DNA of 44,480 nucleotides from Pseudoduganella buxea (GTDB lineage Bacteria > Pseudomonadota > Gammaproteobacteria > Burkholderiales > Burkholderiaceae_D), in the NCBI RefSeq assembly GCF_009720835.1, contig NZ_WNKZ01000048.1:1-44480 (forward strand). Reading direction: 5' to 3'. A model generated the notes under the pieces. That model saw nothing but the letters and a program-made list of their open reading frames with translations. It ran no database searches and was not told where the DNA came from. Position 1 is the stretch's first letter, and each line of letters starts with the position of its first letter. The position numbers were made by a program, and so were the translations under genes. This document shows, in pieces, positions 8,405 through 16,598 of the stretch.

Positions 8405-9100
8405 ATGCCGGAATCGACACCCACTTACGATGAAGTCGCAGAAGCCGCCAACCGGCTGAAGGAGGAGGGCACGGAAGTCACCAACGAAGCCGTGCGCGAT
8501 GCGCTTGGCGCAGGCTCGGCCGCGTCCATTCACCGCCACCTGTCCCAGTGGCGCGCCAGCACGGATACGCCGTTCACGCCGCCCAGTCCGGACATTCCGG
8601 AGGCTGTCGCCGCCGCCTTGACGGACTGGGCCCAGCGCTATGCGGAAGAGGCGGGTGCCGGCACGCGCGACGCGCTGGCACGGGCGCAGAGCGACCTGGA
8701 CGCCTTGCTCGATTCGGGCGAGCGAATCGAATCGGAGCGCGACCGCGCGCTGGCCACGTCGGCCGAACAGAACGAGCAGATCGAACAGTTGATGGTGGAA
8801 CTGCGCGACGCGCGCAAGCTGGCCACGGATGCCCTGGTGGGCAAGGCGAAGGACCAGCTCGCCATTGACGGCAAGGACCGCCAGATCGCCGACCTGCGTG
8901 CCCAGCTGGAACGCAATGTCGCCGCCTCGGCCAGCGATTCCGATGCCCGCCTGGCGGCCGAAATGGAGCTGGTGGGGGCCACCACGGCACGCGACGAATT
9001 CGCCGCCGAAGCCCGGCAGCTGCGCGCACAACTGGAAGCGGCCAAGGCCGAACGGACGACGTTGCGGGCCGAAATGGATGCCTTGCGGGGCCGCCGCTAA
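8405..9100 (+). CDS. KfrA-like DNA-binding coiled-coil protein
   Basis: A 231-aa protein with the KfrA N-terminal domain (about residues 6-110). The pattern TYDEVAEAANRLKEEG, then a helix-turn-helix with GAGSAASIHRHLSQW, is typical of this plasmid-type family. Residues 95-230 form a long, alanine- and glutamate-rich coiled coil. KfrA proteins of plasmids repress their own promoter and form filaments that aid partition; chromosomal relatives are common in beta- and gammaproteobacteria and mostly uncharacterised. ACTGG (8343-8347) and CCAGT (8375-8379) form an inverted pair upstream and could be an autoregulatory site. AAAGGA precedes the ATG. Nothing nearby suggests an integrated plasmid. Confidence 0.8.
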   Translation: MPESTPTYDEVAEAANRLKEEGTEVTNEAVRDALGAGSAASIHRHLSQWRASTDTPFTPPSPDIPEAVAAALTDWAQRYAEEAGAGTRDALARAQSDLDALLDSGERIESERDRALATSAEQNEQIEQLMVELRDARKLATDALVGKAKDQLAIDGKDRQIADLRAQLERNVAASASDSDARLAAEMELVGATTARDEFAAEARQLRAQLEAAKAERTTLRAEMDALRGRR

Positions 9101-9120
9101 GATATAGGCTGCCAATGCAA

Positions 9121-9146
9121 ACGGGCAGGCGATGACGCCTGCCCGT
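9121..9146. terminator. Perfect 11-bp hairpin after the KfrA-like gene
   Basis: ACGGGCAGGCG, loop ATGA, CGCCTGCCCGT. It lies 20 bases after the KfrA-like stop and about 58 bases past the stop of the small gene converging from the other side, so it may end both transcripts. No strong T tract follows on either strand, which weakens the call as an intrinsic terminator. Confidence 0.5.
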
Positions 9147-9203
9147 GCAGTGGCCGGATGATCGGGTCAATCCGGCATAAAACAACTCCAGATCAGCGCG
9201 CCA

Positions 9204-9317
9204 TTATTGCTGGCGCAATTTCTCTTCCTTTTTCACCTTCTTGTCCGCCTTTTTTTCCTTCATGCTTTTGGCAGGTTCTTTTTTGGTGGTTTTCTTTGCA
9301 TCCTGGCTTTTACTCAT
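9204..9317 (-). CDS. Lysine-rich small protein, 37 aa
   Basis: Too short for routine gene calling but convincing. An ATG at 9317 follows GGAG at eight bases, and the frame ends in TAA after 37 codons. The protein begins MSKSQDAKKTTKKEPAKSM and has 17 lysines, many glutamates and no cysteine or aromatic residue. It is therefore strongly basic and probably disordered. Similar short proteins with a KKEPAKSMKEKK-like core are annotated as hypothetical in many proteobacteria (recalled, not searched). A role in nucleic-acid binding is possible but not shown. Confidence 0.7.
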   Translation of the reverse strand: MSKSQDAKKTTKKEPAKSMKEKKADKKVKKEEKLRQQ

Positions 9318-9387
9318 GACGTTCTCCAATTAACTTCGCAATTCGTTTCGCATTATCAGCTGATTCACCGGCCGCTTGACGGCCGAA

Positions 9388-9699
9388 TCAATGAATCGAG
9401 CAGCCCCGCACCGTCGGCAGCGGCTGGATCGCGGCGGCGACTTCGCCTTCGGCATCTTCCTCGATCTTGAACTGGACCCAACCCAATACCTCGGCAATAC
9501 TCGCCAGCCCGCTGTGCAGGGCCGTGCGGGCCGCGCAATATTCCGTCAGACGGTCGACGACGGCATCGTCCAGTTCATCCGCGCCGGCCAGTGCGCCGAT
9601 GCGGCTTTCGACGTCGTCCAGGTCACACGACAGCGCCAGGTGCAATGCCTGCAAGGCAGCCACCACATCCTCGCTGCTGTCCTCATCAATTTTGTCCAT
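9388..9699 (-). CDS. Hypothetical acidic protein, 103 aa
   Basis: I do not recognise this family. The start at 9699 (MDKIDEDSSED) is chosen because GGAAGAAAT lies just upstream; the frame stays open further upstream, but that part reads as a separate hydrophobic segment. The protein is acidic, helical, without signal peptide or membrane segment. It contains two cysteines, in LSCDLDD and EYCAAR, and one more near the C-terminus. It lies 70 bases upstream of the lysine-rich small gene on the same strand, so the two may be co-transcribed. Confidence 0.55.
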   Translation of the reverse strand: MDKIDEDSSEDVVAALQALHLALSCDLDDVESRIGALAGADELDDAVVDRLTEYCAARTALHSGLASIAEVLGWVQFKIEEDAEGEVAAAIQPLPTVRGCSIH

Positions 9700-9734
9700 A
9701 TTATTTCTTCCATTAGCGAAACTTATACGTCGAT

Positions 9735-9864
9735 TCACGCATGGGAAAGCCGGCAAATGCCGGGCAAGCACATAACCAAGAAGAATGGTAAGGAGGAGAT
9801 CAAACAGGACTGCCCATGGATGGTCCAATAAGGCAAGACGGGGAAGAAAGACCAGCAATAACAA
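9735..9864 (-). pseudogene. Possible decayed YqaE/Pmp3-like membrane peptide gene
   Basis: One frame reads LLLVFLPRLALL followed by LLLTILLGY, resembling the FLPPLAVLL and LLTLLGY cores of the YqaE/Pmp3 proteolipid family. The matching end (LPGICRLSHA and a stop) lies in the next frame. A single frameshift near 9775 would join them. No good start codon or ribosome binding site is visible. It may instead be chance hydrophobic coding in an intergenic gap. The rest of the gap up to 10036 is AT-rich, holds no gene I can support and presumably carries the kinase promoter. Confidence 0.25.
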
Positions 9865-10036
9865 CGACTTGATACGGTGCGAAAGTCAGGATACAGTGCT
9901 TTGGCGGTTTCACCTAATGATTTCCCATATCGTTTCACCTGCGCATTTTATTGGCACTTTACGGCACCAATCTGGATAACGACTGTTATCATGGGGAAAC
10001 CCCTTCGATGCATGTCGCGGAATCGGGAACAGAAAG

Positions 10037-11218
10037 ATGACGATGACACAGCACCGCTTGGCCGATTTTATCAATGCCAACATGGAACCTCTCCTGCAAG
10101 CCTGGGAGGACTTCGCCCGCACCATCGAGCCGCCGGCGCTGACGATGGACGACGCCGAATTGCGCGACCACGCCCGGCAGATGCTGCTTGCATTCGCGAA
10201 GGATATCGCTACTCCCCAGTCCGAACCGCAGCGCGCCGCGAAGTCGAAGGGACAGGGTACGCGGAGCCACGAGGACACGGCGGCCGAGACCCATGCCGAA
10301 GCCCGTCTCAAATCGGGCTACACCGTCGTGCAGCTGGTGTCCGAATATCGCGCCCTGCGTTCGAGCGTGCTGACCCTGTGGGCCGCGGACGTCAAGGACA
10401 GCCGCGCCACCGACATGGCCGACGTGGCCCGCTTCAACGAGGCGGTCGACCAGGCGCTGGCTGAATCCGTGGCGCGCTACGAGCACATGGTCAAGCAGTC
10501 GCAGAACATGTTCCTTGCCATCCTGGGGCACGACCTGCGCAATCCGCTCGGCACGGTGGTCAGCGGGTCCAGCTTCGTCATGCAGGCAACGGATATTCCG
10601 CCGAAATACATCCTCGTCGCCACCCGCATGTTCAACAGCGCCAAGCGCATGAGCAAGCTGATCAACGACCTGATCGACTTTACCCGCACCCACCTGGGCC
10701 CCGGCATCCCGATCCGGGTCAAGCAGGGCAGCATGGTGGAAGTGTGCGAGCTGATGGTCAATGAGTTGCGCACCTTCCACCCGGAACAGCAGATCGAGTT
10801 CGAGTCGCCGCCGCAGCTCGACGCCATCTTCGACGACGGCCGGATTGCCCAGGTGCTGTCGAACCTGATCGGCAATGCCGTGCAGTACGGCAGCCCGGAG
10901 CTGCCCGTGAAGGTGCGCCTGCAGGGTGGTGTCAACGATATCTGCATCACCGTCAACAACCGCGGCACCACGATCCCGGCGGACAAGATTTCCGGCATCT
11001 TCGACCCGATGGTGCGCATCGCTGCCAGCGTCAGCACCGACTACACGGAGCGCACCAGCCTGGGCATCGGCCTGTTCATCTCGCGCGAAATCATCCATGC
11101 CCACGGCGGCAAGGTGATCGTGACGTCGAGCGACAGGGAAGGCACCACGTTTACCGTCACGATGCCCCGGATGCCGAAGGGGTTCGGCGCGGCGGACGAA
11201 GGCGGACTGCAGCGCTGA
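10037..11218 (+). CDS. Soluble sensor histidine kinase with RsbRD-like N-terminus
   Basis: A 393-aa cytoplasmic kinase; no transmembrane segment is present. Residues 5-150 are a helical domain like the N-terminal region of RsbR/RsbT co-antagonist proteins, a likely sensory part. The HisKA dimerisation domain follows with phospho-acceptor H165 in LGHDLRNPL. The ATPase domain shows the N box NLIGNAVQYG, a weak G1 box and the G2 box SLGIGLFISREIIHAHGG. The usual DxGxG of the G1 box is replaced by NNRGTTIP, which is common in this subfamily. No response regulator lies next to it, so it is an orphan kinase and its partner is unknown. Two in-frame ATGs (10037, 10043) are possible starts. Confidence 0.85.
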   Translation: MTMTQHRLADFINANMEPLLQAWEDFARTIEPPALTMDDAELRDHARQMLLAFAKDIATPQSEPQRAAKSKGQGTRSHEDTAAETHAEARLKSGYTVVQLVSEYRALRSSVLTLWAADVKDSRATDMADVARFNEAVDQALAESVARYEHMVKQSQNMFLAILGHDLRNPLGTVVSGSSFVMQATDIPPKYILVATRMFNSAKRMSKLINDLIDFTRTHLGPGIPIRVKQGSMVEVCELMVNELRTFHPEQQIEFESPPQLDAIFDDGRIAQVLSNLIGNAVQYGSPELPVKVRLQGGVNDICITVNNRGTTIPADKISGIFDPMVRIAASVSTDYTERTSLGIGLFISREIIHAHGGKVIVTSSDREGTTFTVTMPRMPKGFGAADEGGLQR

Positions 11219-11332
11219 GGTCGGCAGCGCGACCCGGTTGAACGAAGGAGGCCGTGACCCCGGGGGCGGAGGCGCCGCGGTGCTGGCGGTTGACGCCCCG
11301 TGCATGGGGTGGTGCCTGGTCCGCCATGAGTC

Positions 11333-11361
11333 TTGTACCGGCAGCCATAAGTGGCTATAAT
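11333..11361 (+). promoter_or_regulatory. Sigma-70 promoter of rpsB
   Basis: TTGTAC (11333-11338) and a perfect TATAAT (11356-11361) are separated by exactly 17 bp. Transcription should start near 11368, giving a leader of about 120 nt ahead of rpsB. Confidence 0.8.
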
Positions 11362-11370
11362 CTCGGGTTG

Positions 11371-11387
11371 CCCGACCCAACGTCGGG
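11371..11387 (+). promoter_or_regulatory. Hairpin at the 5' end of the rpsB leader
   Basis: CCCGAC, loop CCAAC, GTCGGG lies right after the predicted transcription start. In gammaproteobacteria S2 represses rpsB-tsf translation through a leader structure; whether this hairpin serves the same role here is not known. Confidence 0.35.
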
Positions 11388-11487
11388 TAATGTTGTAAAA
11401 TCCACACTTTTTATAAACTCGAATCCTCTCTGCAAGGGTGCCCGCAAGGGTGACTGAGTGGATTCCAGACCCAACCCTGGAGTAACT

Positions 11488-12240
11488 ATGTCTGTAACGA
11501 TGCGTGAAATGCTGGAAGCCGGCGTCCATTTCGGTCACCAAACCCGTTTCTGGAACCCAAAGATGGCTCCGTTCATCTTCGGCCACCGCAACAAGATTCA
11601 CATCATCAACCTGGAAAAAACCATGGCGATGTACCAGGAGGCGATGAAGACCGTGCGCCAACTGTCCGCTAACCGTGGCACCATCCTGATGGTGGGCACC
11701 AAGCGCCAGGCGCGCGACATCATCGCTGCTGAAGCCCAGCGCGCAGGTGTTCCTTACGTCGACCAGCGTTGGCTGGGCGGCATGCTGACCAACTTCAAGA
11801 CCATCAAGACCTCGATCAAGCGCCTGAAGGACATGGAAGCCGCCATCGAAGACGGTTCCGTCGAGAAGCTGACGAAGAAGGACGCACTGCTGTTCTCGCG
11901 CGAGCTGGAGAAGCTGCAGAAGTCCATCGGCGGTATCAAGGATATGGGCGGTGTTCCTGACGCAATCTTCGTAGTCGACGTCGGCTACCACAAGGGCGCC
12001 ATCACCGAAGCGCAGAAACTGGGCATCCCGGTCATCGGCGTGGTCGATACCAACCACTCGCCAGCTGGCGTGGATTACATCATCCCTGGTAACGATGACT
12101 CCTCCAAAGCGATCACCCTGTACGCCCGTGGCGTTGCAGATGCGATCCTGGAAGGCCGCGCCAACGCCTCCGCTGACGTCCTGGAACAAATCAAGACGGC
12201 ATCGGGCGACGAGTTCGTGGAAGTCAACGAGCAGGCGTAA
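11488..12240 (+). CDS. rpsB: 30S ribosomal protein S2
   Basis: A 250-aa S2 protein, the usual betaproteobacterial length. It starts [19 protein letters not shown], the conserved S2 N-terminus, and contains [13 protein letters not shown] and the C-terminal [13 protein letters not shown] motif ([11 protein letters not shown]). S2 binds the 30S head-body junction and helps recruit S1. An in-frame GTG at 11458 exists, but the ATG at 11488 has GGAG upstream and matches the family N-terminus. Codon use is strongly biased, as expected for a highly expressed gene. Two hairpins follow the stop, the second a real terminator. Confidence 0.98.
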   Translation: MSVTMREMLEAGVHFGHQTRFWNPKMAPFIFGHRNKIHIINLEKTMAMYQEAMKTVRQLSANRGTILMVGTKRQARDIIAAEAQRAGVPYVDQRWLGGMLTNFKTIKTSIKRLKDMEAAIEDGSVEKLTKKDALLFSRELEKLQKSIGGIKDMGGVPDAIFVVDVGYHKGAITEAQKLGIPVIGVVDTNHSPAGVDYIIPGNDDSSKAITLYARGVADAILEGRANASADVLEQIKTASGDEFVEVNEQA

Positions 12241-12248
12241 TGTCTGGT

Positions 12249-12272
12249 CCCGCCCCGTGCAAGCGGGGCGGG
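12249..12272 (+). terminator. GC-rich hairpin after rpsB
   Basis: CCCGCCCCG, six-base loop, CGGGGCGGG: a perfect 9-bp stem eight bases after the rpsB stop. No T tract follows. It may stabilise the 3' end or act with the terminator 12 bases further on. Confidence 0.5.
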
Positions 12273-12283
12273 TACATGCTTTG

Positions 12284-12317
12284 AAAAGGGGTGGCTCGTC
12301 AAGCTCCCCTTTTTTTT
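12284..12317 (+). terminator. Intrinsic terminator between rpsB and tsf
   Basis: AAAAGGGG and CCCCTTTT arms enclose a smaller GGCT/AGCT stem, and the arm runs into eight T residues. It sits inside the usually co-transcribed rpsB-tsf pair, so tsf would be expressed by partial read-through or its own promoter. I see no clear promoter in the 83 bp before tsf. Confidence 0.8.
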
Positions 12318-12400
12318 AACGAAATACCGGCAGAGCAGGCCGCCGCAAGGTGCCGCCCCGGGGATTTCACCCAATACCCACCGAACAACAGGAGAAAAAC

Positions 12401-13315
12401 ATGGCAGCAATTACTGCAGCAATGGTTGGCGAACTGCGCGCCAAGACCGATGCACCAATGATGGAATGCAAGAAGGCCCTGACCGAAGCGGCCGGCGACA
12501 TGGACAAGGCAGAAGAGATTCTGCGCGTTAAGCTGGGCGGCAAGGCCTCCAAGGCTTCCGCACGTATCACGGCCGAAGGCGTCGTCGCGGCATTCATCTC
12601 GGGCAACGTTGGCGCCCTGGTGGAAGTCAACTCCGAAACCGACTTCGTCGCCAAGAACGACGACTTCCTGGCACTGGCCAACAACGCCGCCCGCCTGGTC
12701 GCTGAAAAGAACCCTGCCGACGTCGCTGCCCTGCTGGCACTGCCGACCGAATCGGGCCAGACCCTGGACGAAGTGCGCTCGGCCCTGATCGGCAAGATCG
12801 GCGAGAACATGTCGATCCGTCGTTTCCAGCGTTTCGACACCACCGGCAAGCTCGCTTCCTACCTGCACGGCACCCGTATCGGTGTCATGGTTGAATTCGA
12901 AGGCGCGGACGAGCAGGTCGGCAAGGATGTCGCCATGCACATCGCCGCCATGAAGCCCGTGTCGCTGTCGTCGGATCAGGTGCCTGCCGAACTGATCGAA
13001 AAAGAGCGTTCGGTTGCCCAGGCCAAGGCCGACGAAGATGCAGCCCAGGCTGCCGCCGCCGGCAAGCCGGCGCAATCGGCCGACATCGTCGCCAAGCGCC
13101 TGGAAGGTTCCGTGCAGAAGTACCTGAAAGAGGTATCGCTGCTGAACCAGGCGTTCGTCAAGAACGACAAGCAGTCCGTCGAGCAGATGCTGAAAGCCGC
13201 CAACGCCACCGTGAAGAGCTTCACGATGTACGTCGTCGGTGAAGGCATCGAGAAAAAGGTAGACGATTTCGCCGCTGAAGTGGCAGCCCAGATGGCTGCT
13301 TCCAAGGGAGCGTAA
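12401..13315 (+). CDS. tsf: Translation elongation factor Ts
   Basis: A 304-aa guanine nucleotide exchange factor that recycles EF-Tu from GDP to GTP. The N-terminal UBA-like region ends in the signature [12 protein letters not shown]. The core contains [13 protein letters not shown], and the coiled-coil and dimerisation regions follow. The ATG at 12401 has AGGAG eight bases upstream and fits the conserved N-terminus [13 protein letters not shown]; an in-frame upstream ATG is not used. A strong terminator ends the unit directly after the stop. Confidence 0.98.
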   Translation: MAAITAAMVGELRAKTDAPMMECKKALTEAAGDMDKAEEILRVKLGGKASKASARITAEGVVAAFISGNVGALVEVNSETDFVAKNDDFLALANNAARLVAEKNPADVAALLALPTESGQTLDEVRSALIGKIGENMSIRRFQRFDTTGKLASYLHGTRIGVMVEFEGADEQVGKDVAMHIAAMKPVSLSSDQVPAELIEKERSVAQAKADEDAAQAAAAGKPAQSADIVAKRLEGSVQKYLKEVSLLNQAFVKNDKQSVEQMLKAANATVKSFTMYVVGEGIEKKVDDFAAEVAAQMAASKGA

Positions 13316-13321
13316 TTCAAG

Positions 13322-13347
13322 AAACGGGCCGAGAGGCCCGTTTTTTT
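13322..13347 (+). terminator. Intrinsic terminator of tsf
   Basis: AAACGGGCC, loop GAGA, GGCCCGTTT with a run of seven T residues, starting seven bases after the tsf stop. A textbook Rho-independent terminator. Confidence 0.95.
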
Positions 13348-13485
13348 AGGGTGGCCAGTTTGCCGCCCGCAGCAGGACCCAGCCATCCCGCGGGACGGTT
13401 GGCGAATTCCCCGGCGGGGCGCGGCTTTCCGCTATCATTGCCGCCGGAGTGACACCGAACCACATCTTTTATGGAGCCCCAGCTC

Positions 13486-14202
13486 ATGTCAAAACCAGCC
13501 TACAAGCGCGTCCTCCTCAAACTGTCCGGTGAAGCCCTGATGGGCGATGACCCCTACGGCATCAACCGCGGCACGATCGAGCGGATGGTCGCTGACGTGG
13601 CCGAGGTCGCGAAAGCGGGCGTGGAACTGGCGGTCGTCATCGGCGGCGGCAATATCTTCCGCGGCGTGGCGCCAGGCGCCCAGGGCATGGACCGTGCCAC
13701 TGCCGACTACATGGGCATGCTGGCCACCGTGATGAACGCGCTGGCCCTGGCCGACGCCATGCGTCACGTCGGCGTCGTCGCCCGCGTCATGTCGGCGATC
13801 GGCATCGAGCAGGTGGTCGAGCCCTACGTGCGCCCGAAGGCGCTGCAATACCTGGAAGAAGGCAAGGTCGTGATCTTCGCGGCCGGCACCGGCAACCCGT
13901 TCTTCACCACCGACACGGCCGCCGCGCTGCGCGGCTCGGAGATGTCGGCCGAGATCGTGCTGAAGGCCACCAAGGTGGACGGCGTCTACAGTGCCGACCC
14001 GAAGAAGGACCCGGACGCCACGCTGTACCATACCATCAGCTTCGACGAAGCCATCGCCCAGCACCTGCAGGTCATGGACGCCACCGCGTTCGCGCTGTGC
14101 CGGGACCAGAAACTGCCGATCAAGGTGTTCTCCATTACCAAGCCCGGCGCGATGATGCGCGTTATCATGGGTGAGGAAGAGGGCACGCTGGTACACGTTT
14201 AA
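13486..14202 (+). CDS. pyrH: UMP kinase
   Basis: A 238-aa hexameric amino-acid-kinase-fold enzyme that phosphorylates UMP to UDP with ATP, feeding pyrimidine nucleotide and cell-wall synthesis. Seen motifs are [11 protein letters not shown] near the N-terminus, the glycine-rich [26 protein letters not shown] for nucleotide binding, and [13 protein letters not shown]. Length is near E. coli PyrH (241 aa). The ATG at 13486 is preferred over 13471 because GGAG lies nine bases before it. frr follows after 24 bases, so the two are probably one transcript. Confidence 0.97.
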   Translation: MSKPAYKRVLLKLSGEALMGDDPYGINRGTIERMVADVAEVAKAGVELAVVIGGGNIFRGVAPGAQGMDRATADYMGMLATVMNALALADAMRHVGVVARVMSAIGIEQVVEPYVRPKALQYLEEGKVVIFAAGTGNPFFTTDTAAALRGSEMSAEIVLKATKVDGVYSADPKKDPDATLYHTISFDEAIAQHLQVMDATAFALCRDQKLPIKVFSITKPGAMMRVIMGEEEGTLVHV

Positions 14203-14226
14203 CAGAACTTAAGAACAGGAGAGAAC

Positions 14227-14787
14227 ATGTCCACTGCTGACATCAAGAAGACCGCCCAGGACAAGATGGCCAAGTCGCTGGATACCTTGAAGGCCGACCT
14301 GGCCAAGGTCCGCACCGGCCGTGCCCACACGGGCATCCTGGACCACGTCATGGTCGATTACTACGGCAACCCGACGCCGATCAACCAGGTCGCCAGCCTG
14401 ACCCTGGTCGACGCCCGCACCATCGGCGTGCAGCCGTTCGAGAAGAAGATGGCCGCCGCCATCGAGAAGGCCATCCGCGAAGCCGACCTGGGCCTGAACC
14501 CCTCGTCGCAGGGCGAACAGATCCGCGTGCCGACCCCGGCCCTGACGGAAGAGCGCCGCAAGGAAATGGTCAAGCTGTGCAAGAGCGAAGCGGAAGACGC
14601 CAAGATTGCCGTGCGCAATATCCGCCGCGACGCCAACGAGCAGCTGAAGAAACTGACGAAGGACAAGGCCATCTCGGAAGACGACGAACGCCGCGCTTCC
14701 GACGAAGTGCAGAAGCTGACGGACAAGGCCATCATCGACATCGACAAGATCGTTGCCGAGAAAGAGAAGGAAGTCCTGACGGTGTGA
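14227..14787 (+). CDS. frr: Ribosome recycling factor
   Basis: A 186-aa protein, the usual family length, that splits post-termination ribosomes together with EF-G. The three-helix-bundle domain holds [12 protein letters not shown] near the N-terminus and [11 protein letters not shown] in the C-terminal helix. The central domain carries [20 protein letters not shown] sequence ([16 protein letters not shown]). AGGAGA precedes the ATG. It is co-directional with pyrH and is followed by a long REP-like hairpin that can end transcription. Confidence 0.98.
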   Translation: MSTADIKKTAQDKMAKSLDTLKADLAKVRTGRAHTGILDHVMVDYYGNPTPINQVASLTLVDARTIGVQPFEKKMAAAIEKAIREADLGLNPSSQGEQIRVPTPALTEERRKEMVKLCKSEAEDAKIAVRNIRRDANEQLKKLTKDKAISEDDERRASDEVQKLTDKAIIDIDKIVAEKEKEVLTV

Positions 14788-14794
14788 GGACGGC

Positions 14795-14867
14795 AAAACC
14801 GGGGACAGTCCCCTGTTTAGAGGAAATATTTCTCGAAAACAGGGGTCTGTCCCCGGTTTTTTTGCTT
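14795..14867. repeat. REP-like long hairpin, also a terminator
   Basis: Two 24-base arms (14795-14818 and 14837-14860) are inverted copies with one mismatch. Each arm carries GGGGACAG or CTGTCCCC next to AAACAGGGG-type sequence. The 18-base loop is itself nearly self-complementary (AAAT/ATTT, GAG/CTC), so the element can fold as one extended stem. Seven to eleven T residues cover the plus-strand end. This GGGGACAGtCCCC style is typical of REP elements spread by RAYT transposases. Only one copy is in the window and no RAYT gene is visible. Confidence 0.75.
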
Positions 14868-14918
14868 CTGCCCCTGCTTTTTTGTTATAAAGTTCACTCT
14901 TTGGTCTAAGCGTTTGCA

Positions 14919-15671
14919 ATGAAATATTCAAGTTCGACGACTGCGGTGCCGGAAGTGCCGAAGGTGCCGCGTCACCTGGCGATTATTATGGACGGCAACG
15001 GGCGCTGGGCGACCCGCCGCTTCCTGCCCCGGGTCGCGGGCCACGTCAAGGGTGTGGAGGCGGTGCGTACCGTGGTCGAGGCCTGCGTCGCGCGCGGCAT
15101 CGAGTATCTGACCTTGTTTGCCTTCAGTTCCGAGAACTGGCGCCGCCCCGAGGAAGAGGTGTCGCTGTTGATGCGCCTGTTCGTCACGGCCCTGGAACGG
15201 GAAGTGTCGAAGATGCACGCCAATAACATCCGCCTGAAGGTGGTGGGCGACCTGTCGCGCTTCGATGCCAAGCTGCGCGAGATGATCGCCAACGCCGAAC
15301 GCAAGACAGCCAACAACACGCGCCTGACCGTGACGGTCTGCGCCAACTACGGCGGCCGCTGGGACATCATGCAGGCCATCGGAAAGCTCGTCGCCGCCCA
15401 TCCCGGCGTGACGGACTTCTCCGAGGAACAACTGGCGCCCTACCTGGCCATGGCCTACGCGCCCGAGCCGGACCTGTTCATCCGTACGGGCGGCGAGGAA
15501 CGCATTTCCAATTTCCTGCTGTGGCAGCTCGCCTATACGGAGCTGTATTTCACCGACACCTACTGGCCCGACTTCAACGCCGAGAAGCTGGACGAGGCCA
15601 TCGCCTCCTACCAGCACCGCGAACGCCGCTTCGGCCGCACCGGCGAACAGCTGGCCAAGACGACCGCATAA
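14919..15671 (+). CDS. uppS: Undecaprenyl diphosphate synthase
   Basis: A 250-aa cis-prenyltransferase that extends farnesyl diphosphate with isopentenyl diphosphate to make the C55 lipid carrier for peptidoglycan and O-antigen. The catalytic aspartate is D25 in [11 protein letters not shown]. Further family motifs are [25 protein letters not shown] and the C-terminal [25 protein letters not shown] block (seen in parts). No strong ribosome binding site precedes the ATG. The stop is seven bases before cdsA, so the downstream run to lpxB probably starts here or at a promoter within the REP-flanked gap. Confidence 0.97.
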   Translation: MKYSSSTTAVPEVPKVPRHLAIIMDGNGRWATRRFLPRVAGHVKGVEAVRTVVEACVARGIEYLTLFAFSSENWRRPEEEVSLLMRLFVTALEREVSKMHANNIRLKVVGDLSRFDAKLREMIANAERKTANNTRLTVTVCANYGGRWDIMQAIGKLVAAHPGVTDFSEEQLAPYLAMAYAPEPDLFIRTGGEERISNFLLWQLAYTELYFTDTYWPDFNAEKLDEAIASYQHRERRFGRTGEQLAKTTA

Positions 15672-15678
15672 GGCAAGC

Positions 15679-16512
15679 ATGCTCAAGACCCGGATCATTA
15701 CTGCTGTCATCCTGTTGGTGGTTCTGCTGGCCGTGCTGTTCTCCGGCAATGCCATCGCCGTGCAGGCCCTGGTGACCATCGCCTTCGGCGCCGCCGTATG
15801 GGAAGCCTTCCGCCTGTTCAAGAACCGCGCCGCCATCGTCGTGGCGGCCTGCTGGACGGCGGCCTTCGCCTATACCTTCTTCTTCCACGACGGCCTGCAG
15901 TACGCCCGCTTCTGGTGCGCGCTGGGCGCCGCCATCTGGCTGCTGCGCTTCCTGCCGTCGCTGAAGCTGGGCCTGCCGCCGCCCGAGGGCTTCGGCAACG
16001 TGTTGCTCAGCATGGTGTATGCCGTCACCCTGGTGTCGTGCTTCGTCGCCATCCTCGTGTTGTGGCGCCATTCGGTGGTCTACCTGCTGTCGGCCATGGC
16101 CCTCGTGTGGATCGCCGATATCGGCGCCTACTTCTCCGGCAAGGCCTTCGGCAAGCGCAAGCTGGCACCGACGATTTCCCCGGGTAAATCGTGGGAAGGC
16201 GCCATCGGCGGCTGGATCGCCGTGCTGGTGCTGTCCGCCATGACGGTGCTGGCCGCGCCGGCCGTGCCGCTGCTGCAGGACACCTTCGTCGTGCTGCTGC
16301 AGGCGAAACACGGCTGGGTCGTGGCCATGCTGTACCTGACCGTCATCGTCGTCGCCTCCGTCGTGGGCGACCTGTTCGAATCCCAGCTCAAGCGCCGCGC
16401 CGGCTTCAAGGACAGCAGCAACCTGCTGCCCGGCCACGGCGGCGTGCTCGACCGAGTCGACGCGCTGGTGCCAGTCCTGCCCATTGCGGCACTGATCGGC
16501 GCCACGCTGTAA
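15679..16512 (+). CDS. cdsA: Phosphatidate cytidylyltransferase
   Basis: A 277-aa multi-spanning inner-membrane enzyme that makes CDP-diacylglycerol from phosphatidate and CTP, the precursor of all phospholipids. About eight hydrophobic segments are visible. The C-terminal CDP-alcohol synthase signature is intact: [20 protein letters not shown] followed by [11 protein letters not shown] lies seven bases before the ATG. Between its stop and dxr is a 9-bp hairpin (16520-16542) without a T tract. Confidence 0.97.
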   Translation: MLKTRIITAVILLVVLLAVLFSGNAIAVQALVTIAFGAAVWEAFRLFKNRAAIVVAACWTAAFAYTFFFHDGLQYARFWCALGAAIWLLRFLPSLKLGLPPPEGFGNVLLSMVYAVTLVSCFVAILVLWRHSVVYLLSAMALVWIADIGAYFSGKAFGKRKLAPTISPGKSWEGAIGGWIAVLVLSAMTVLAAPAVPLLQDTFVVLLQAKHGWVVAMLYLTVIVVASVVGDLFESQLKRRAGFKDSSNLLPGHGGVLDRVDALVPVLPIAALIGATL

Positions 16513-16598
16513 TATCACCGGTTCGGACCTGCTGTCCGGACCCGGTCCCGCCGCCCCGGCCGAGCACGGGTGCGCGCGGGCCATCAAGGAATCTGACT

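Noticed and set aside
8405..9100. KfrA-like gene as evidence of an integrated plasmid
   Set aside because: No replication, partition or transfer genes or attachment repeats nearby; chromosomal KfrA-like genes are common.
9376..9831. Plus-strand 151-codon frame over the 103-aa gene
   Set aside because: No ribosome binding site; the minus-strand frame has one and a more natural acidic, helical composition.
16520..16542. 9-bp hairpin between cdsA and dxr as a terminator
   Set aside because: No T tract follows and it lies within a continuous essential-gene run, so termination is unlikely.
16191..16598. N-terminal extension of dxr into cdsA
   Set aside because: The family N-terminus begins at 16599 with a ribosome binding site; the extension is an arginine-rich shadow of cdsA.
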